A stretch of 64,000 nucleotides of DNA, from positions 34,684,147 to 34,748,146 of the forward strand of contig NC_061797.1 of assembly GCF_021462225.1 (NCBI RefSeq), given 5' to 3'. Source of the DNA: Girardinichthys multiradiatus (lineage: Eukaryota > Chordata > Actinopteri > Cyprinodontiformes > Goodeidae). The first letter of the stretch is position 1; each line of letters starts with the position of its first letter. Made by a program: the position numbers and the translations under genes. This document shows positions 10,393 through 20,473 of the stretch, piece after piece. The notes under the pieces are model-generated. The model was not told the DNA's origin. It did not search any database and was given only the letters and a program-made list of their open reading frames with translations.

Positions 10393-12230
10393 TTATATTC
10401 TAGGTTCTTCAAAGTAGCCACCTCTTGCTTTGATTACTGCTCCACACACTCTTAGCATTCTGTTGATGAGCTTCAAGAGGTAGTCACCTGAAATGGTTTT
10501 CCAACAGTCTTGAAGGAGTTCCCAGAGATGCTTAGCACTTGTTGGCCCTTTTGCCTTCACTCTGTGGTCCAGCTCACTCCACACCATCTCGATTGGGTTC
10601 AGGTCCGGTGACTGTGGAGGCCAAGTCATCTGGCGCAGCACCCCATCACTCTCCTTCTTGGTCAAATAGCCCTTACACAGCCTGGAGGTGTGTTTGGGGT
10701 CATTGTCCTGTTGAAAAATAAATGATGGTCCAACTAAACGCAAACCGGATGGAATAGCATGCTGCTGCAAGATGCTGTGGTAGCCATGCTGGTTCAGTAT
10801 GCCTTCAATTTTGAATAAATCCCCAACAGTGTCACCAGCAAAGCACCCCCACACCATCATACCTCCTGCTTCACGGTGGGAATCAGGCATGTAGAGTCCA
10901 TCCGTTCACCTCTTCTGCGCTGCACAAAGACACGGTGGTTGAAACCAAAGATCTCAAACTTGGACTCATCAGACCAAAGCACAGATTTCCACTAGTCTAA
11001 TGTCCATTCCTTGTGTTCTTTAGCCCAAACAAGTCTCTTCTGCTTGTTGCCTGTCCTCAGCAGTGGTTTCCTAGCAGCTATTTTACCATGAAGGCCTGAT
11101 TCACACAGTCTCCTCTTAACAGTTGTTCTAGAGATGTGTCTGCTGCTAGACATTGACCTGTTCTCTAATCTGAGCTGCTGTTAACCTAAAATTTCTGAGG
11201 CTGGTGACTCAGATGAACTTATCGTCCGCAGCAGACGTGACTCTTGGTCTTCCTTTCCTGGGGCGGTCCTCATGTGAGCCAGTTTCTTTGTAGCACTTGA
11301 TGGTTTTTGCAACTGCACTTGGGGACAGTCAGCTTCCACAGTGTCTGTGTGCAGGTTATGTGCTATGCTGGGCCTTGCTGTGTTTTTTGCTTTTTCATTT
11401 TTTTTCCTTAGGGTGTGATGGGCAGGTGCTCCTGCACAGGTGTTCCTCATTCTGACAGCAATCAGCTGGATTTTTAAGGAGTGGAGAACCAAGGGAAGGC
11501 GTCAGCCCGTTGTGTTCATCTAGTGGGTTAGGGTTGTTTTCCCCTGTTCTACAGATCTTGCCCAGTCGGGGTTCTCATGGAGTAACCTGTGCCTGCTTAA
11601 TCCCCGAGTCGTGTCTTAAGGAGAGTGGAAACCCAGAAACGCGACGCCTTCAGACTCATGGTTCTTTCTCTCTACCTCCAAGCCCATCCTCTCAAGGAGA
11701 ACCGTCGGACCCAACTCAGAGGAATATTCACCTGCCTGTCCACCCTCCATCATTCGCCTCAAGTCACAGCGGAGTTTTTTCCCCACGGAAGAAAGGACAG
11801 TTCTCTAACTGGAGATCACAGGAACTAGTCGGCTCAATGCCTGCCAACCACAGATGCTGTGGGAAAGGACTTATTCCCCTACCTCCTTACCCAGCCTCTC
11901 ACTCAGTAAGTCTATCTAACAAATCACTAACAGCAAGATTTTTTCCCCTGAGTCTGGACCCGTCTAAATTTGTTTTTTGCCTGCCTAGATAACTCCAGTA
12001 TTGACCCGCTTACCCAGTTCCCGTTCATCCTCGCATCTACTGTTTGAAAATAAACTGTTTCTAAACTTTCTCTTTGCCTCTTGTGGTTGTGTGGTATCAG
12101 AGTCTAAACTAGCATTATGGGACACTTCAAAGTTTTCCCAATTGTTTGGACTGACTGACCTTCATTTCTTAAAGTAATGATGGCCACTCGTTTTTCTTTA
12201 CTGAGCTGCTTTTTTCTTGCCATAATACAA
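10393..12230 (-). pseudogene. DD38E Tc1-type transposase, split by an insertion and frame-broken
   Basis: Read on the minus strand, the N-terminal helix-turn-helix part lies right of the insertion (about 12230-12119, with KKQLSKEKRVAIITLRNEGQ). The rest lies to its left. The C-terminal catalytic part is open for 165 codons (10890-10393) and shows GGMMVWGCF, FQQDNDPKHTSR with the second Asp, and PPQSPDLNPIEMVW with the Glu. The first catalytic motif (WSDESKFEIFG) reads from about 10960-10930 in a frame with stops nearby. The final ~40 codons lie inside the left terminal repeat. Not functional as it stands. Confidence 0.8.
11328..12118. mobile_element. 791-bp LTR-like insertion inside the Tc1 element, flanked by GGGACA
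   Basis: The transposase sequence is interrupted between GGGACA (11322-11327) and GGGACA (12119-12124), a 6-bp target-site duplication. The insert has a promoter-like half, then AATAAACTGTTTCTAAACTT near its right end as in the R/U5 of fish LTRs, and TGGTATCAGAG further right, like a tRNA primer-binding site. No protein frame is recognisable; the 160-codon frame at 11510-11992 resembles nothing. A solo LTR with a little flanking internal sequence, or a nonautonomous retroelement, are the likeliest readings. The expected TG...CA ends were not seen. Confidence 0.55.
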
Positions 12231-12630
12231 ACAGTCTATTCAGTAGGACCATCAGCTGTGTACTGTATCCACCTCCTGCACAACACAACTGATGGTCCCA
12301 ACCCCATTTATAAGGCTTGAAATCCCACTTATTAAACCTGACAGGGCACACCTGTGAAGTGAAAACCATTTCAGGTGACTACCTCTTGAAGCTCATCAAC
12401 AGAATGCCAAGAGTGTGCGGAGCAGTAATGAAAGCAAAAGGTGGCTACTTAGAAGAACCTAGAATATAAGACATGTTTTCAGTTGTTTCACACTTTTTTG
12501 TTCAGTATATAATTCCACATGTGTTAATTCATAGTTTTGATGTCTTCAGTGTGAAGCTACAATATTCATAGTCATGAAAATAAAGACAACTCTTTGAATG
12601 AGAAGGTGTGTCCAAACATTTGGTCTGTAC

Positions 12631-12632
<2 letters not shown>

Positions 12633-12700
<68 letters not shown>

Positions 12701-12742
12701 GTGTGTGTATGTATGTATATATATATATATATATATATAATG
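12633..12742. repeat. (TG)n(TA)n microsatellite
   Basis: GT repeats merge into about 60 bp of TA, then a GTGTGTATGTATG break and more TA. It abuts the right end of the Tc1-type element. Confidence 0.95.
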
Positions 12743-14221
12743 TATGGGTGGAAAAATAAATCTATTAATGCCAGCAGGAAAAACCTGAAAGGTTTGCTTT
12801 GACTGAGAAAGTGAGTCAACCTGTGCTAAAATAAAGGCTCATAATAACACTGAGAAAAGGGCCTGAAATCCTCTGTGGTATATCACTCCCTGTGCTTAAC
12901 TAGCTAATGAACTATCAGCTATCTATCTTTATTCCACCCAGGGCCCACTTCTCTGTCGCTGCAGACAGAAGCTACTTCTTGGCAGGTCTTGCTGAGGGGA
13001 ATCCAAATCTCCCGGCTGCAAAGTTAAGTGCCGCTTTCTTCGGAAAGTCATTTTGAGGAGAAAAATAAAATTCACTGATGCTCTTTCTCTTGGCATAAAT
13101 GGCACCATCGCTATTTGTGACCACCATATTTCTATAGCTCCAAGCAAAACCGACGTAACAAAAAACCCTTGGCTTGTAAATAAATTGGACCCTAATGTTT
13201 TGTTTTTTTCACTGTAGAGTGATTTAAAGTTGCTTATCAGCAACAAGAACCTTTTGCTAGTGATCTGTTTGCCCAAGCGCTTTGATGGTTTGCACCACCA
13301 CTTAAATGCTAGGAAACTCTCCATTGTTACTGACAGGATGCATGTAAGGCATTTAGATAAAAAGTTATGCTCATGTACTATACTGTGTTGAAGAAAATAA
13401 TTTTCAAAAGCCGGACATGGCTCATACCCTGTGCTGGGACAGCTTTAATGACATCAGGAGCATTTAACAACAAACCAAAATGATATGTGAGTTGCCCTCT
13501 AAACAAGTTCTCTGTTGCTTTAAATGTCTTTCCAGTGCCGGCACAGTGTTTATGTAATAATATTTGCTGTAGTTAGTATCTGATTAGCAACTTCCACTTT
13601 AGTGTTTTTAAAGAATCTGGACTCTGTCTTTAGTTCAAAGTCTAAAACATTTAGATTGGTCAAACCTAAACTGGATTATTATAAACTGAAGAGAGATTCT
13701 TTAAAACCTGGTTTAAGATAGGAAACATTTTTTCAAAACATAAGAAGAGCAGGTCTGATGTTTTTTTCTTTCAATAGAACCACGGGGGATCAGTTTGACA
13801 GGTCAAACATAGACTGAATTATTCTAGACTGAAAACATCCTACTTCCTACGTAGCTGGCAGGAGTGTCATCTGCTGTGGTCTTCTGCTGCTGTAGTCTGC
13901 TTCAAAGCTCAACATGTTCAAAACATTCAGAGATGGGATTCTGAAAACCTTTGTTATAACAAATAGTTAGTTGAGCTACTGTTGCATTTCTATCAACTCT
14001 AACCGCTCGGCCCATTCTCCTCTGACATCAGTTTTCGTTGACACAAATGTTACTCACTGGATATTTGCTTGTTTTCAGATCATTCTCTATAAGATCTAAG
14101 ATATGGTTGAGTACAAAAATCCAAGTACATTATCAGTTTCTAAATTATTTTGACAAAGATATCTGGCCCCAACTCCCACAACATGTTCAGTGTCTCTTAA
14201 ATCCCATTTCCTCCTGATTCT
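12743..14221. other. No gene recognised
   Basis: About 12930-13330 is moderately GC-rich and carries a 131-codon minus-strand frame with no known motif, probably a chance frame. The remainder is AT-rich. Confidence 0.4.
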
Positions 14222-14992
14222 GATGCTCAAGTTCAACTTCACTCAACAACACTGTATCAGCTGTGGACCACTTCAGGTTTTTAGGAACCACCATCTCTGA
14301 GGACCTGAGATGGTCTTCGCACATAGACACTGTTCGAAAGAAGGCCCAGCAGAGACTGTACTTCCTGAGGCAACTCAAGAAGTTCAACCTTCCACAGGAG
14401 CTGTTGGTCATCTTCTACACTGCCATCATTCAGTCTGTCCTGTCTTCATCCATCTCAGTGTGGTTTGGCTCATCCACAAAACAGGACAAGTCCAGATTGC
14501 AACAAATAATCAGGACTGCAGAGAGAATAATCAGAGCTGACCTTCCCTCCATCCAGGACTTATACAGGTCTAGGGTCAAGAAAAGAGCTGCCAAAATCTC
14601 TGCAGACACCACACACCCTGCACATAAACTGTTTAGAGTTTTACCTTCAGGCCGCAGCTACAGAGCACTGTTCACTAAAACCAGCCGCCACAGAGACAGT
14701 TTCTTTCCCCAGGCTGTTTCTCTGATTAACATTCAATAGAGTACAAAACAACAGCATACAGATGTTGCAAATGCACCTTTTCTATTAGATATGTGTATAT
14801 TGTACATTGTAAATTGTAAATTTGTATATTCTGTAATGCAGAATATTGCATTGTACATTGTATATTGTACATTGTAAATTTGTATATTCTGTAATGCAAA
14901 AACAGAACAAAAGAGCAAAGTGTACCGGAGTCAAATTCCTTGTTTGTATCCATGAACTTGGCAATAAACCTGATTCTGATTCTGATTCAACA
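14222..14992 (+). mobile_element. L2/CR1-like LINE, 3' end with TTCTGA tail
   Basis: This is a 5'-truncated copy. It starts within the C-terminal part of the reverse-transcriptase protein, continues through a 3' untranslated part containing a duplicated block (TTTGTATATTCTGTAATGCA at 14820-14839 and 14879-14898), and ends in AATAAACCTGATTCTGATTC with three TTCTGA-type units. Such microsatellite tails, not poly(A), are typical of L2/CR1-type LINEs. Confidence 0.8.
14250..14740 (+). pseudogene. C-terminal fragment of a LINE reverse-transcriptase protein
   Basis: The open frame contains FLGTTISEDLRWSSHI, KKAQQRLYFLRQLKKF, SVWFGSS and AERIIRADLPSIQDLY, the thumb and C-terminal region of CR1/L2/Rex1-type reverse transcriptases. 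It stops at TAG 14737-14739. The catalytic core is absent, so it is a dead 5'-truncated copy. Confidence 0.85.
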
Positions 14993-16349
14993 GGTCATCT
15001 TCACCACATTTAGAGGCCTAAAATGCATGAAGATGCAACCTGTGATCAGGTAAATAGTACTGACCTAGTTTGAAAATTCTGTTATAAAATGAATACAGTA
15101 ATTACATCAGTGTGCAGAGGGTACAATTTTTGCAGAATGCAGAATACAAATAAATAAAGATGTAATATTCATTTTTCAGTATAACCCATTCATAGTCCTG
15201 CTTATGTGTTAACATCACCACACAAAGAGCGATTAGTAGATTTGTCCCTACCTGTGGCAAACAAGTGAGTTAAGTCCTTATGTCAAGTGAGTAAAGTCCT
15301 TTTTTCAAAAATTAGTAAACAACACACAAAAGTTATAGTTATATCATTAATTTAAAATGTAAAATTTATTAGGATTGTTATGACCCGACTCAAAAAGCCA
15401 TAATAAAGAAAAGGGGGGACATGACACCGAAATAATAAAGCACTTTTAAAGGCAGGGTGTAGTGAAATAAAGCACAGTATTGTAGCACAGTATGTGCACA
15501 AAAGAAGTGTGTGACCAGTGTGGCTGCTCTCACAAACCTGAGGAAGCCCAACATGGTCCGCAGACACCTCCTCCTGTGGTACCTGACAAAAGTCAAATAA
15601 ATACCAGGCCAACTACACCAGCAGGGAGCCGTCACAAAATATACACACTTTACTACATTAATTTTCTTTTTTAAAAGTAAGGAAAAATAAGAAAGGGACT
15701 CTTTTACTTTTTAATTAAGTCCAATGTGTGTTGATATCTGGAAGACATAAATGCAGAGGCCTCAAAAAGTTATGAAAACCATGTTTTTAGGATTAATTTT
15801 CTTTTAGCGTAACACACTTAAGATTCTGCTTGCAAGGTTCTTGTATAATAAGTACTGTGTAGATTTCCTCAGAAAGATAAAAAAATATCAGCCGAACTGA
15901 ATTCTGATATAGTCTCGTGCATTATAAAGAAATAAAACAGTGTGTATTGTGACAAGCCAGTGATTCCACTGCAGAGCATACACAGACAAATGACAGTGCC
16001 ATTTCATAGACGTAAAACTAAAGGGGCTGGTTCACAAGGCTCTCACTTATGAGACTGATGAGCTCTGATCATGACTGCAGTCTTGGGATAACATCGCTGC
16101 CATTATAAGTGTAGCTGTTGCAATTCTTAGGCTACATTTGTTGTGAGTCTAAACATTAATTTTTAATAGTTTTAACGCTTCCATCTTGTAGTTGTGTTTA
16201 TGTAGCTTGGATGTGACTTTATCACTAAACTCATTCACTGATCAGGACCAGAAAGTGCAGGGGTGGAAACAGGAGCCTTATTGCAGCAGTCAGCGTGGGA
16301 GACAGCTGTTCAGTCTAAGACAGGGTCAGAATAGGGACAAAAACCATGA

Positions 16350-16350
<1 letters not shown>
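14993..16350. other. No gene recognised
   Basis: AT-rich sequence without a recognised exon or transposon motif. Confidence 0.45.

Positions 16351-16400
<50 letters not shown>
16351..16400. repeat. (CA)n microsatellite
   Basis: About 50 bp of CA repeats with one interruption (ACAAACAC) near the end. Confidence 0.95.
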
Positions 16401-16401
<1 letters not shown>

Positions 16402-17257
16402 TCTCAGTGCAATCCAGAATCTCCGACTGACCTAGCATTCATGTTTCTGTACTGTGGGAAGAAGTCAGAGTAGCTGTAGAAACTATTAACACAGAAGGAA
16501 CTGCAGCGTCTCTCTTGTGTGTTGGAAACTCAATAATGAAAAGCTGTATACTCAAACTGTTTCTACACATGGACACATTAATACTATAGATACTATACTA
16601 TAGATGCTGGCCTTAGACTGTGTAATGAACCTTTTTATATCTGCTGACAATCTGGACCGGAAGGCTACTATCTGATTTACTTAATTAAAAGTGTTGTAAT
16701 AAATTTGTTATTTTGCAGTAAAAATCCTTGCCTCCTTGAGCAGGTTTCAAAAAATCATAACAGCTAAGATGGATCAAACAAAGAAAATACAATAAACTTT
16801 GCTCTCATCCTTAGAAATACTTACATACAATTGTCCCCACTATAGCCATCACCAGGCAAAGCTGTTAGGTCAGACTAATGTATTCTAAGATATTTTCTGC
16901 AGAGCAATCACTGCAGTTGACACATGCGATACATAATGCTCCTCTACACCTTTTTGAGGTGTGATAAGGTTGTCCTAAGATGCAAATAACACCCTCCATC
17001 TTATAGATCAACCAAAGGAGTCCTCTGATACACAACCCTTACTAGATGTCGGAGGTTTGTTATTCAGATTTGACCAAAATATCATATTTTAGTAGTTTTA
17101 TGATTTGTTTACACACATCTTCATATAAAAAAGATTTAACATGTATAGCTGTTGAATTAATTGTTGTTCAATTAAAAGTAAATAGTCTAATAAAGAGATA
17201 CATATACTTTATTGTATAGACTATTAAGGCAAGATCTCCAGATAAGGCTAGCATCTC
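16401..17257. other. No gene recognised
   Basis: No supported feature. A short near-duplication ATACTATAGATACTATACTATAG lies at about 16581-16604. Confidence 0.45.
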
Positions 17258-17445
17258 CATTCATTCATTGTCTATAGTCACTTATTCTTGGCCAGGGTAG
17301 GAGGAAACCAAAATAACCTGATAAAACCCATGCAGCCACAGAGGGAAAATGTTAACTCCACACCAGCCCAATTTGAACCCAGGTCTGTCTTGCTGTGATT
17401 AATCAGTACCAACAGCTATGTCACCATGCTGCCAAACATTTGTGT
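17258..17445 (-). mobile_element. Diverged SINE-like copy, reverse orientation
   Basis: Read on the minus strand, the order matches the 17797-18162 copy: a head with GCAGCATGGTGAC, a B-box-like TGGGTTCAAATTGGG, then AGTTAACAT, and an end resembling AATGAATGGAGA. It is strongly diverged. Confidence 0.55.
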
Positions 17446-17796
17446 CTTATTTCTACTTTTCCTAAATGTAAAAATGGATATTCTCGCGAGGGCTTGTCTA
17501 TTCTCTGAATTGCTGCAATTCACTTGTTGGACTTGCACATTTCTAGACTTCTGGCCTTTCTAGAAGGTGAAATAGCACGCATCAGATTGTCAGTGACGCG
17601 ATGTCTGCCCAGAAATTACATGTAAAAAAATTATACTCTAAAATAAAGAAATACATTTATTGTTGGCAAACATTTAAACACCAGTAAACCATTTTAATTT
17701 ATTTTCGATCAACAGCGGCTCAACAAAGACATGCTCTTACAACGTTCCCCTTTTTTCACCCCATAAATAATACTGCTAGTTCAGAGCTTTTTGCCA

Positions 17797-18162
17797 AGGG
17801 GCTGCATGGTGTTGCAGTTGGTAGCACTGTTGCCTTGCAGCAAGAAGGTCCTGGGTTCAATTCCCAGCTGGGGGTCTTATTGCATGGAGTTTGCATGTTC
17901 TCCCTGTGCATGTGTGGGTTCTCACCAGGTACTCTGGCTTCCTCCCACAGTCCAAAGACATGCCTGTTAGGTTAATTGGTCACTCTAAATTGCCCTTAGG
18001 TGTATGAGTGTGTGCGTGGTTGTTTGTGTGTTGCCCTGCGATGGACTGGGGAGCTGTCCAGGGTGTACCCTGCCTTTCGCCCATAGACTGCTGGAGATAG
18101 GCATCAGCTTCCCCGCGACCCACTATGGAATAAGCGGTAGAAAATGACTGACTGACTGACAT
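17797..18162 (+). mobile_element. tRNA-like SINE-type repeat copy
   Basis: The copy begins GGGGCTGCATGGTG. It has a polymerase III B-box-like GGTTCAATTCC at 17854-17864 within a tRNA-like head (CCTTGCAGCAAGAAGGTCCT). The body holds CTTCCTCCCACAGTCCAAAG, TAAATTGCCCTTAGGTG and CCAGGGTGTACCCTGCC, with the tail AATAAGCGGTAGAAAATGAC and four TGAC units. Further copies are at 47211-48806 (split) and 61132-61487. The repeat is widespread in fish. The tRNA-derived reading rests on the B box only. Confidence 0.75.
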
Positions 18163-18289
18163 TTGCCAGGCAGGACCAACTTAGTTTCTTCGAAAAACTT
18201 AAAATCTCTAAATGAATTATAAAAGAGTTTACACAGAATTTTATACTTTAAATTACTTCCAACGTTTTAATGAAACTCTTTAGCACACA

Positions 18290-18612
18290 AAAATGAGCCA
18301 AAGTTATGCTCCCCGCTCCTCCCCTCTCTTCCAGTGGTTTGCTCCTCCTCACTCCAGCTGATCGGCCCAGCTTCCCCGGTGGCTCTGCCCGTCGTTGGCT
18401 TTGACAGGCCCCGACCTCCACTAAAACTGGATTAATTCCTCGTGATAACCGGCCGCTCGTGTCGGCAGAGTTATTCATTTTAGGCCGAAACTTTGAGAAT
18501 TAATTCGACTCGAGTAGAGACTTTTAAAGGCCCGGCTAGTTGAACGCAAATAGGCCTTCACTCCATCCACGGATTCACCTGCTACGCGGAGAGCTTGTCA
18601 CGGAAGACCGAT
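18290..18612 (+). promoter_or_regulatory. zfand3: Likely zfand3 promoter and 5' untranslated region (GC-rich, CpG-bearing)
   Basis: Seen: a GC-rich stretch with repeated CpG dinucleotides stands out from the AT-rich surroundings and runs into the first coding exon. No TATA box is obvious. The start codon context is GCCGATATGG-like only in part (purine-poor at -3, G at +4). Inferred: a CpG-type promoter with dispersed initiation. The transcription start cannot be placed from sequence alone. A minus-strand open frame in this stretch (18248-18478) looks like a by-product of the base composition. Confidence 0.6.
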
Positions 18613-18695
18613 ATGGGGGACACCGGGAGCGAGGGTAGCAAGGGTCCGAACAACGTCAAAGTTTTACCCCCGCGCTGCCCGTGTGGATTCTGGGG
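18613..18695 (+). CDS. zfand3: zfand3 coding exon 1 (start codon, first half of A20 zinc finger)
   Basis: This exon encodes residues 1-27 plus two bases of codon 28, beginning MGDTGSEGSK and ending in the CPCGFW segment. Donor GTAAGC follows directly (intron 1 phase 2, 6836 bp to the next exon). ZFAND3 is a small A20/AN1 zinc-finger protein. The mammalian protein has been reported as testis-expressed (Tex27), linked to beta-cell/type 2 diabetes association signals and to transcription control in glioma invasion. The first two zinc ligands of the A20 finger are C22 and C24; the CxC spacing, instead of the longer spacing in most A20 fingers, is typical of ZFAND3. The start is the first ATG and matches the known N-terminus of the family. 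Confidence 0.95.
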
Positions 18696-19189
18696 GTAAG
18701 CCAGCAAATCTTCTCAAACTTATTTCTTTAATAATATGCTTGTCGCTCCCAACAGTTAGCAAAGTCGACTGCTAGCATTAGCAACCTTAACAGAGATGAG
18801 CTGCCTTTCTTGTCATTACCCCATCCTCATTGTTTTGTAGTATTAGGTTCTAGCTAACACCAGCTGGCCTTAGAAACCTTAGGCTGTGAAGGCAGACAAT
18901 ATTGTAGGCGTGCAACTAGTCCTACAGGTAATGTGGCAGGTGGGACAGTGTTAATACACTGGGAACTAGTTAACACACCGCGTTCATACAGCAAACGGTA
19001 GGTTAGAGATAAGCTACTGAACGGCTGTCAAGCAGACCCTAAGTAAAAACCCAGCAGTGTTCCATGAATTTCACTAAAACACATTTTCCGTATAAGAACA
19101 TTAGTTATAGCGAGTTCTTCATGAATACATGTCGTTGTCCCAAATACAGTACCATCAGAATTTCCGCACTATTTATACTCTTTACATTT

Positions 19190-19602
19190 TTCTTCAGAAT
19201 CTGTTTTGTTACAGACTTATTGTATAAAAGATTTGAGTAGTCTGTCAAAAAGATGATCAAAAGATGTGCAGATTTTTGTTAAGTGCTTGTTAATCTGGTG
19301 TTTCAATCTGTTGCGGGTAATTTTTTTTTTAAATCCTTTTTTGCGGATCCTCTCAACACTTTCAGGTTGGGACAGGGAGTATGAGTAAACTGCCATTTTT
19401 AGATTTTTCCGGAGATGTTTGTATTTAGATGTAGACTTTGGCTGAGCCACTCACAGACATTCATAGACTGTTCCTAAAGTCATCCCTTTATCTTACTGTG
19501 GTGTTGGAAGATGAATTGTTGCCCTGGTCTGAGTCCCAGAGCAACCTGGAGTAGTTTTTCTTGAAAAATCTTTTCCTGCTGCCATCCTATTCTGCGTTAG
19601 TA
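19190..19602 (-). mobile_element. Decayed Tc1-type transposon fragment
   Basis: On the minus strand this resembles the middle of a common fish Tc1 family: the GCCACTCACAGACATTCATAGACT, GTTGGAAGATGAA and CTGGTCTGAGTCCCAGAGC blocks. It starts with TGTTACAGACTTATT, as the terminal repeat side does. Frames are destroyed. A scrap of the same family is at 24970-25100. Confidence 0.6.
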
Positions 19603-19604
19603 TA

Positions 19605-20447
19605 CAGCTCAAAAAAATAAAGGGAACACTCAAATAACACATCCTAGATCTGAATGAATGAAATATTCTCATTGAATACTTTGTTCTGTACAAAGTTGAA
19701 TGTGCTGATAACAAAATCACACAAAAATCATCAATGGAAATCAAATGTATTAACCAATGGAGGCCTGGATTTGGAGTCACACACATAATTAAAGTGGAAA
19801 AACACACTACAGGCTGATCCAACTTTGATGTAATGTCATTAAAACAAGTCAAAATGAGGCTCAGTATTGTGTGTGGCCTCCACGTGCCTATATGACCTCA
19901 CTACAACGCCTTGGCATGCTCCTGATGAGATGGCGGATGGTCTCCTGAGGGATCTCCTCCCAGACCTGGACTAAAGCATCCTCCTCCATGTCTCCTGGTG
20001 TACTGGCCTGTCTCCTGGTAGCGCCTCCAGGCTCTGGACACTATGCTGACAGACACAGCAAACCTTCTTTCCACAGCTGGCATTGATGTGCCATCCTGGA
20101 TGAGCTGCACTACCTGAGCCACTTGTGTGGGTTGTAGAGTCCGTCTCATGCTACCACGAGTGTGAAAGCACCACCAACATTCAAAAGTGACCAAAACATC
20201 AGCCAGAAAGCAGAGGTACTGAGAAGTGGTCTGTGGTCCCCACCTGCAGAACCACTCCTTTATTGAGTGAGTCTTGCTAATCGCCAAAGATTTCCCCCTG
20301 TTGTCTTTTCCATTTGCACAACATCATGTGAAATTGATTGTCAATCAGTGTTGCTTCCTAAGTGGACAGTTTGATTTCACAGAAGTTTGATTTACTTGGA
20401 GTTATATTGTGTTGTTTAAGTGTTCCCTTTATTTTTTTTGAGCAGTG
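19605..20447 (-). mobile_element. Internally deleted (MITE-like) Tc1 element, derived from the type at 40465-42027
   Basis: Terminal repeats (CTCAAAAAAATAAAGGGAACAC on the left, GTTCCCTTTATTTTTTTTGAG on the right) and flanking TA dinucleotides (19603-19604, 20448-20449) mark an 843-bp element. It aligns along its length with the 1563-bp element at 40465-42027 except for one 721-bp gap corresponding to 40841-41561. This removes the catalytic core and leaves only an N-terminal helix-turn-helix frame ([20 protein letters not shown] on the minus strand, from 20148). It is nonautonomous. Confidence 0.9.
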
Positions 20448-20473
20448 TATATTGATACATAGAAAATGCCAAG

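Larger units (their letters stand above)
10277..12632 (-). mobile_element. Tc1/mariner element with DD38E transposase and about 226-bp terminal inverted repeats
   Basis: The left repeat (about 10277-10503) and right repeat (about 12365-12590, continuing to CTGTAC near 12631) are reverse complements, for example GTGTGAAACAACTGAAAA against TTTTCAGTTGTTTCACAC. The left end has lost about 40 bp, replaced by a (TA)n run. The spacing between the second catalytic Asp (QQDND) and Glu (NPIEMVW) is 38 residues, the pattern described for the DD38E 'Intruder' group of Tc1 relatives. The element is interrupted by a separate insertion at 11328-12118. Confidence 0.85.

Noticed and set aside
11510..11992. 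160-codon frame within the LTR-like insertion
   Set aside because: No gag, protease or other motif; low-complexity Ser/Pro composition from noncoding LTR-type sequence.
12929..13324. 131-codon minus-strand frame
   Set aside because: No recognisable domain, no splice or repeat context; treated as chance.
17854..17864. tRNA gene suggested by a B-box-like GGTTCAATTCC
   Set aside because: No cloverleaf can be drawn and the sequence is part of a dispersed SINE-like repeat.
18248..18478. 76-codon minus-strand frame at the zfand3 promoter
   Set aside because: No known motif; long open frames are expected in GC-rich sequence. A divergent gene would need transcript evidence.
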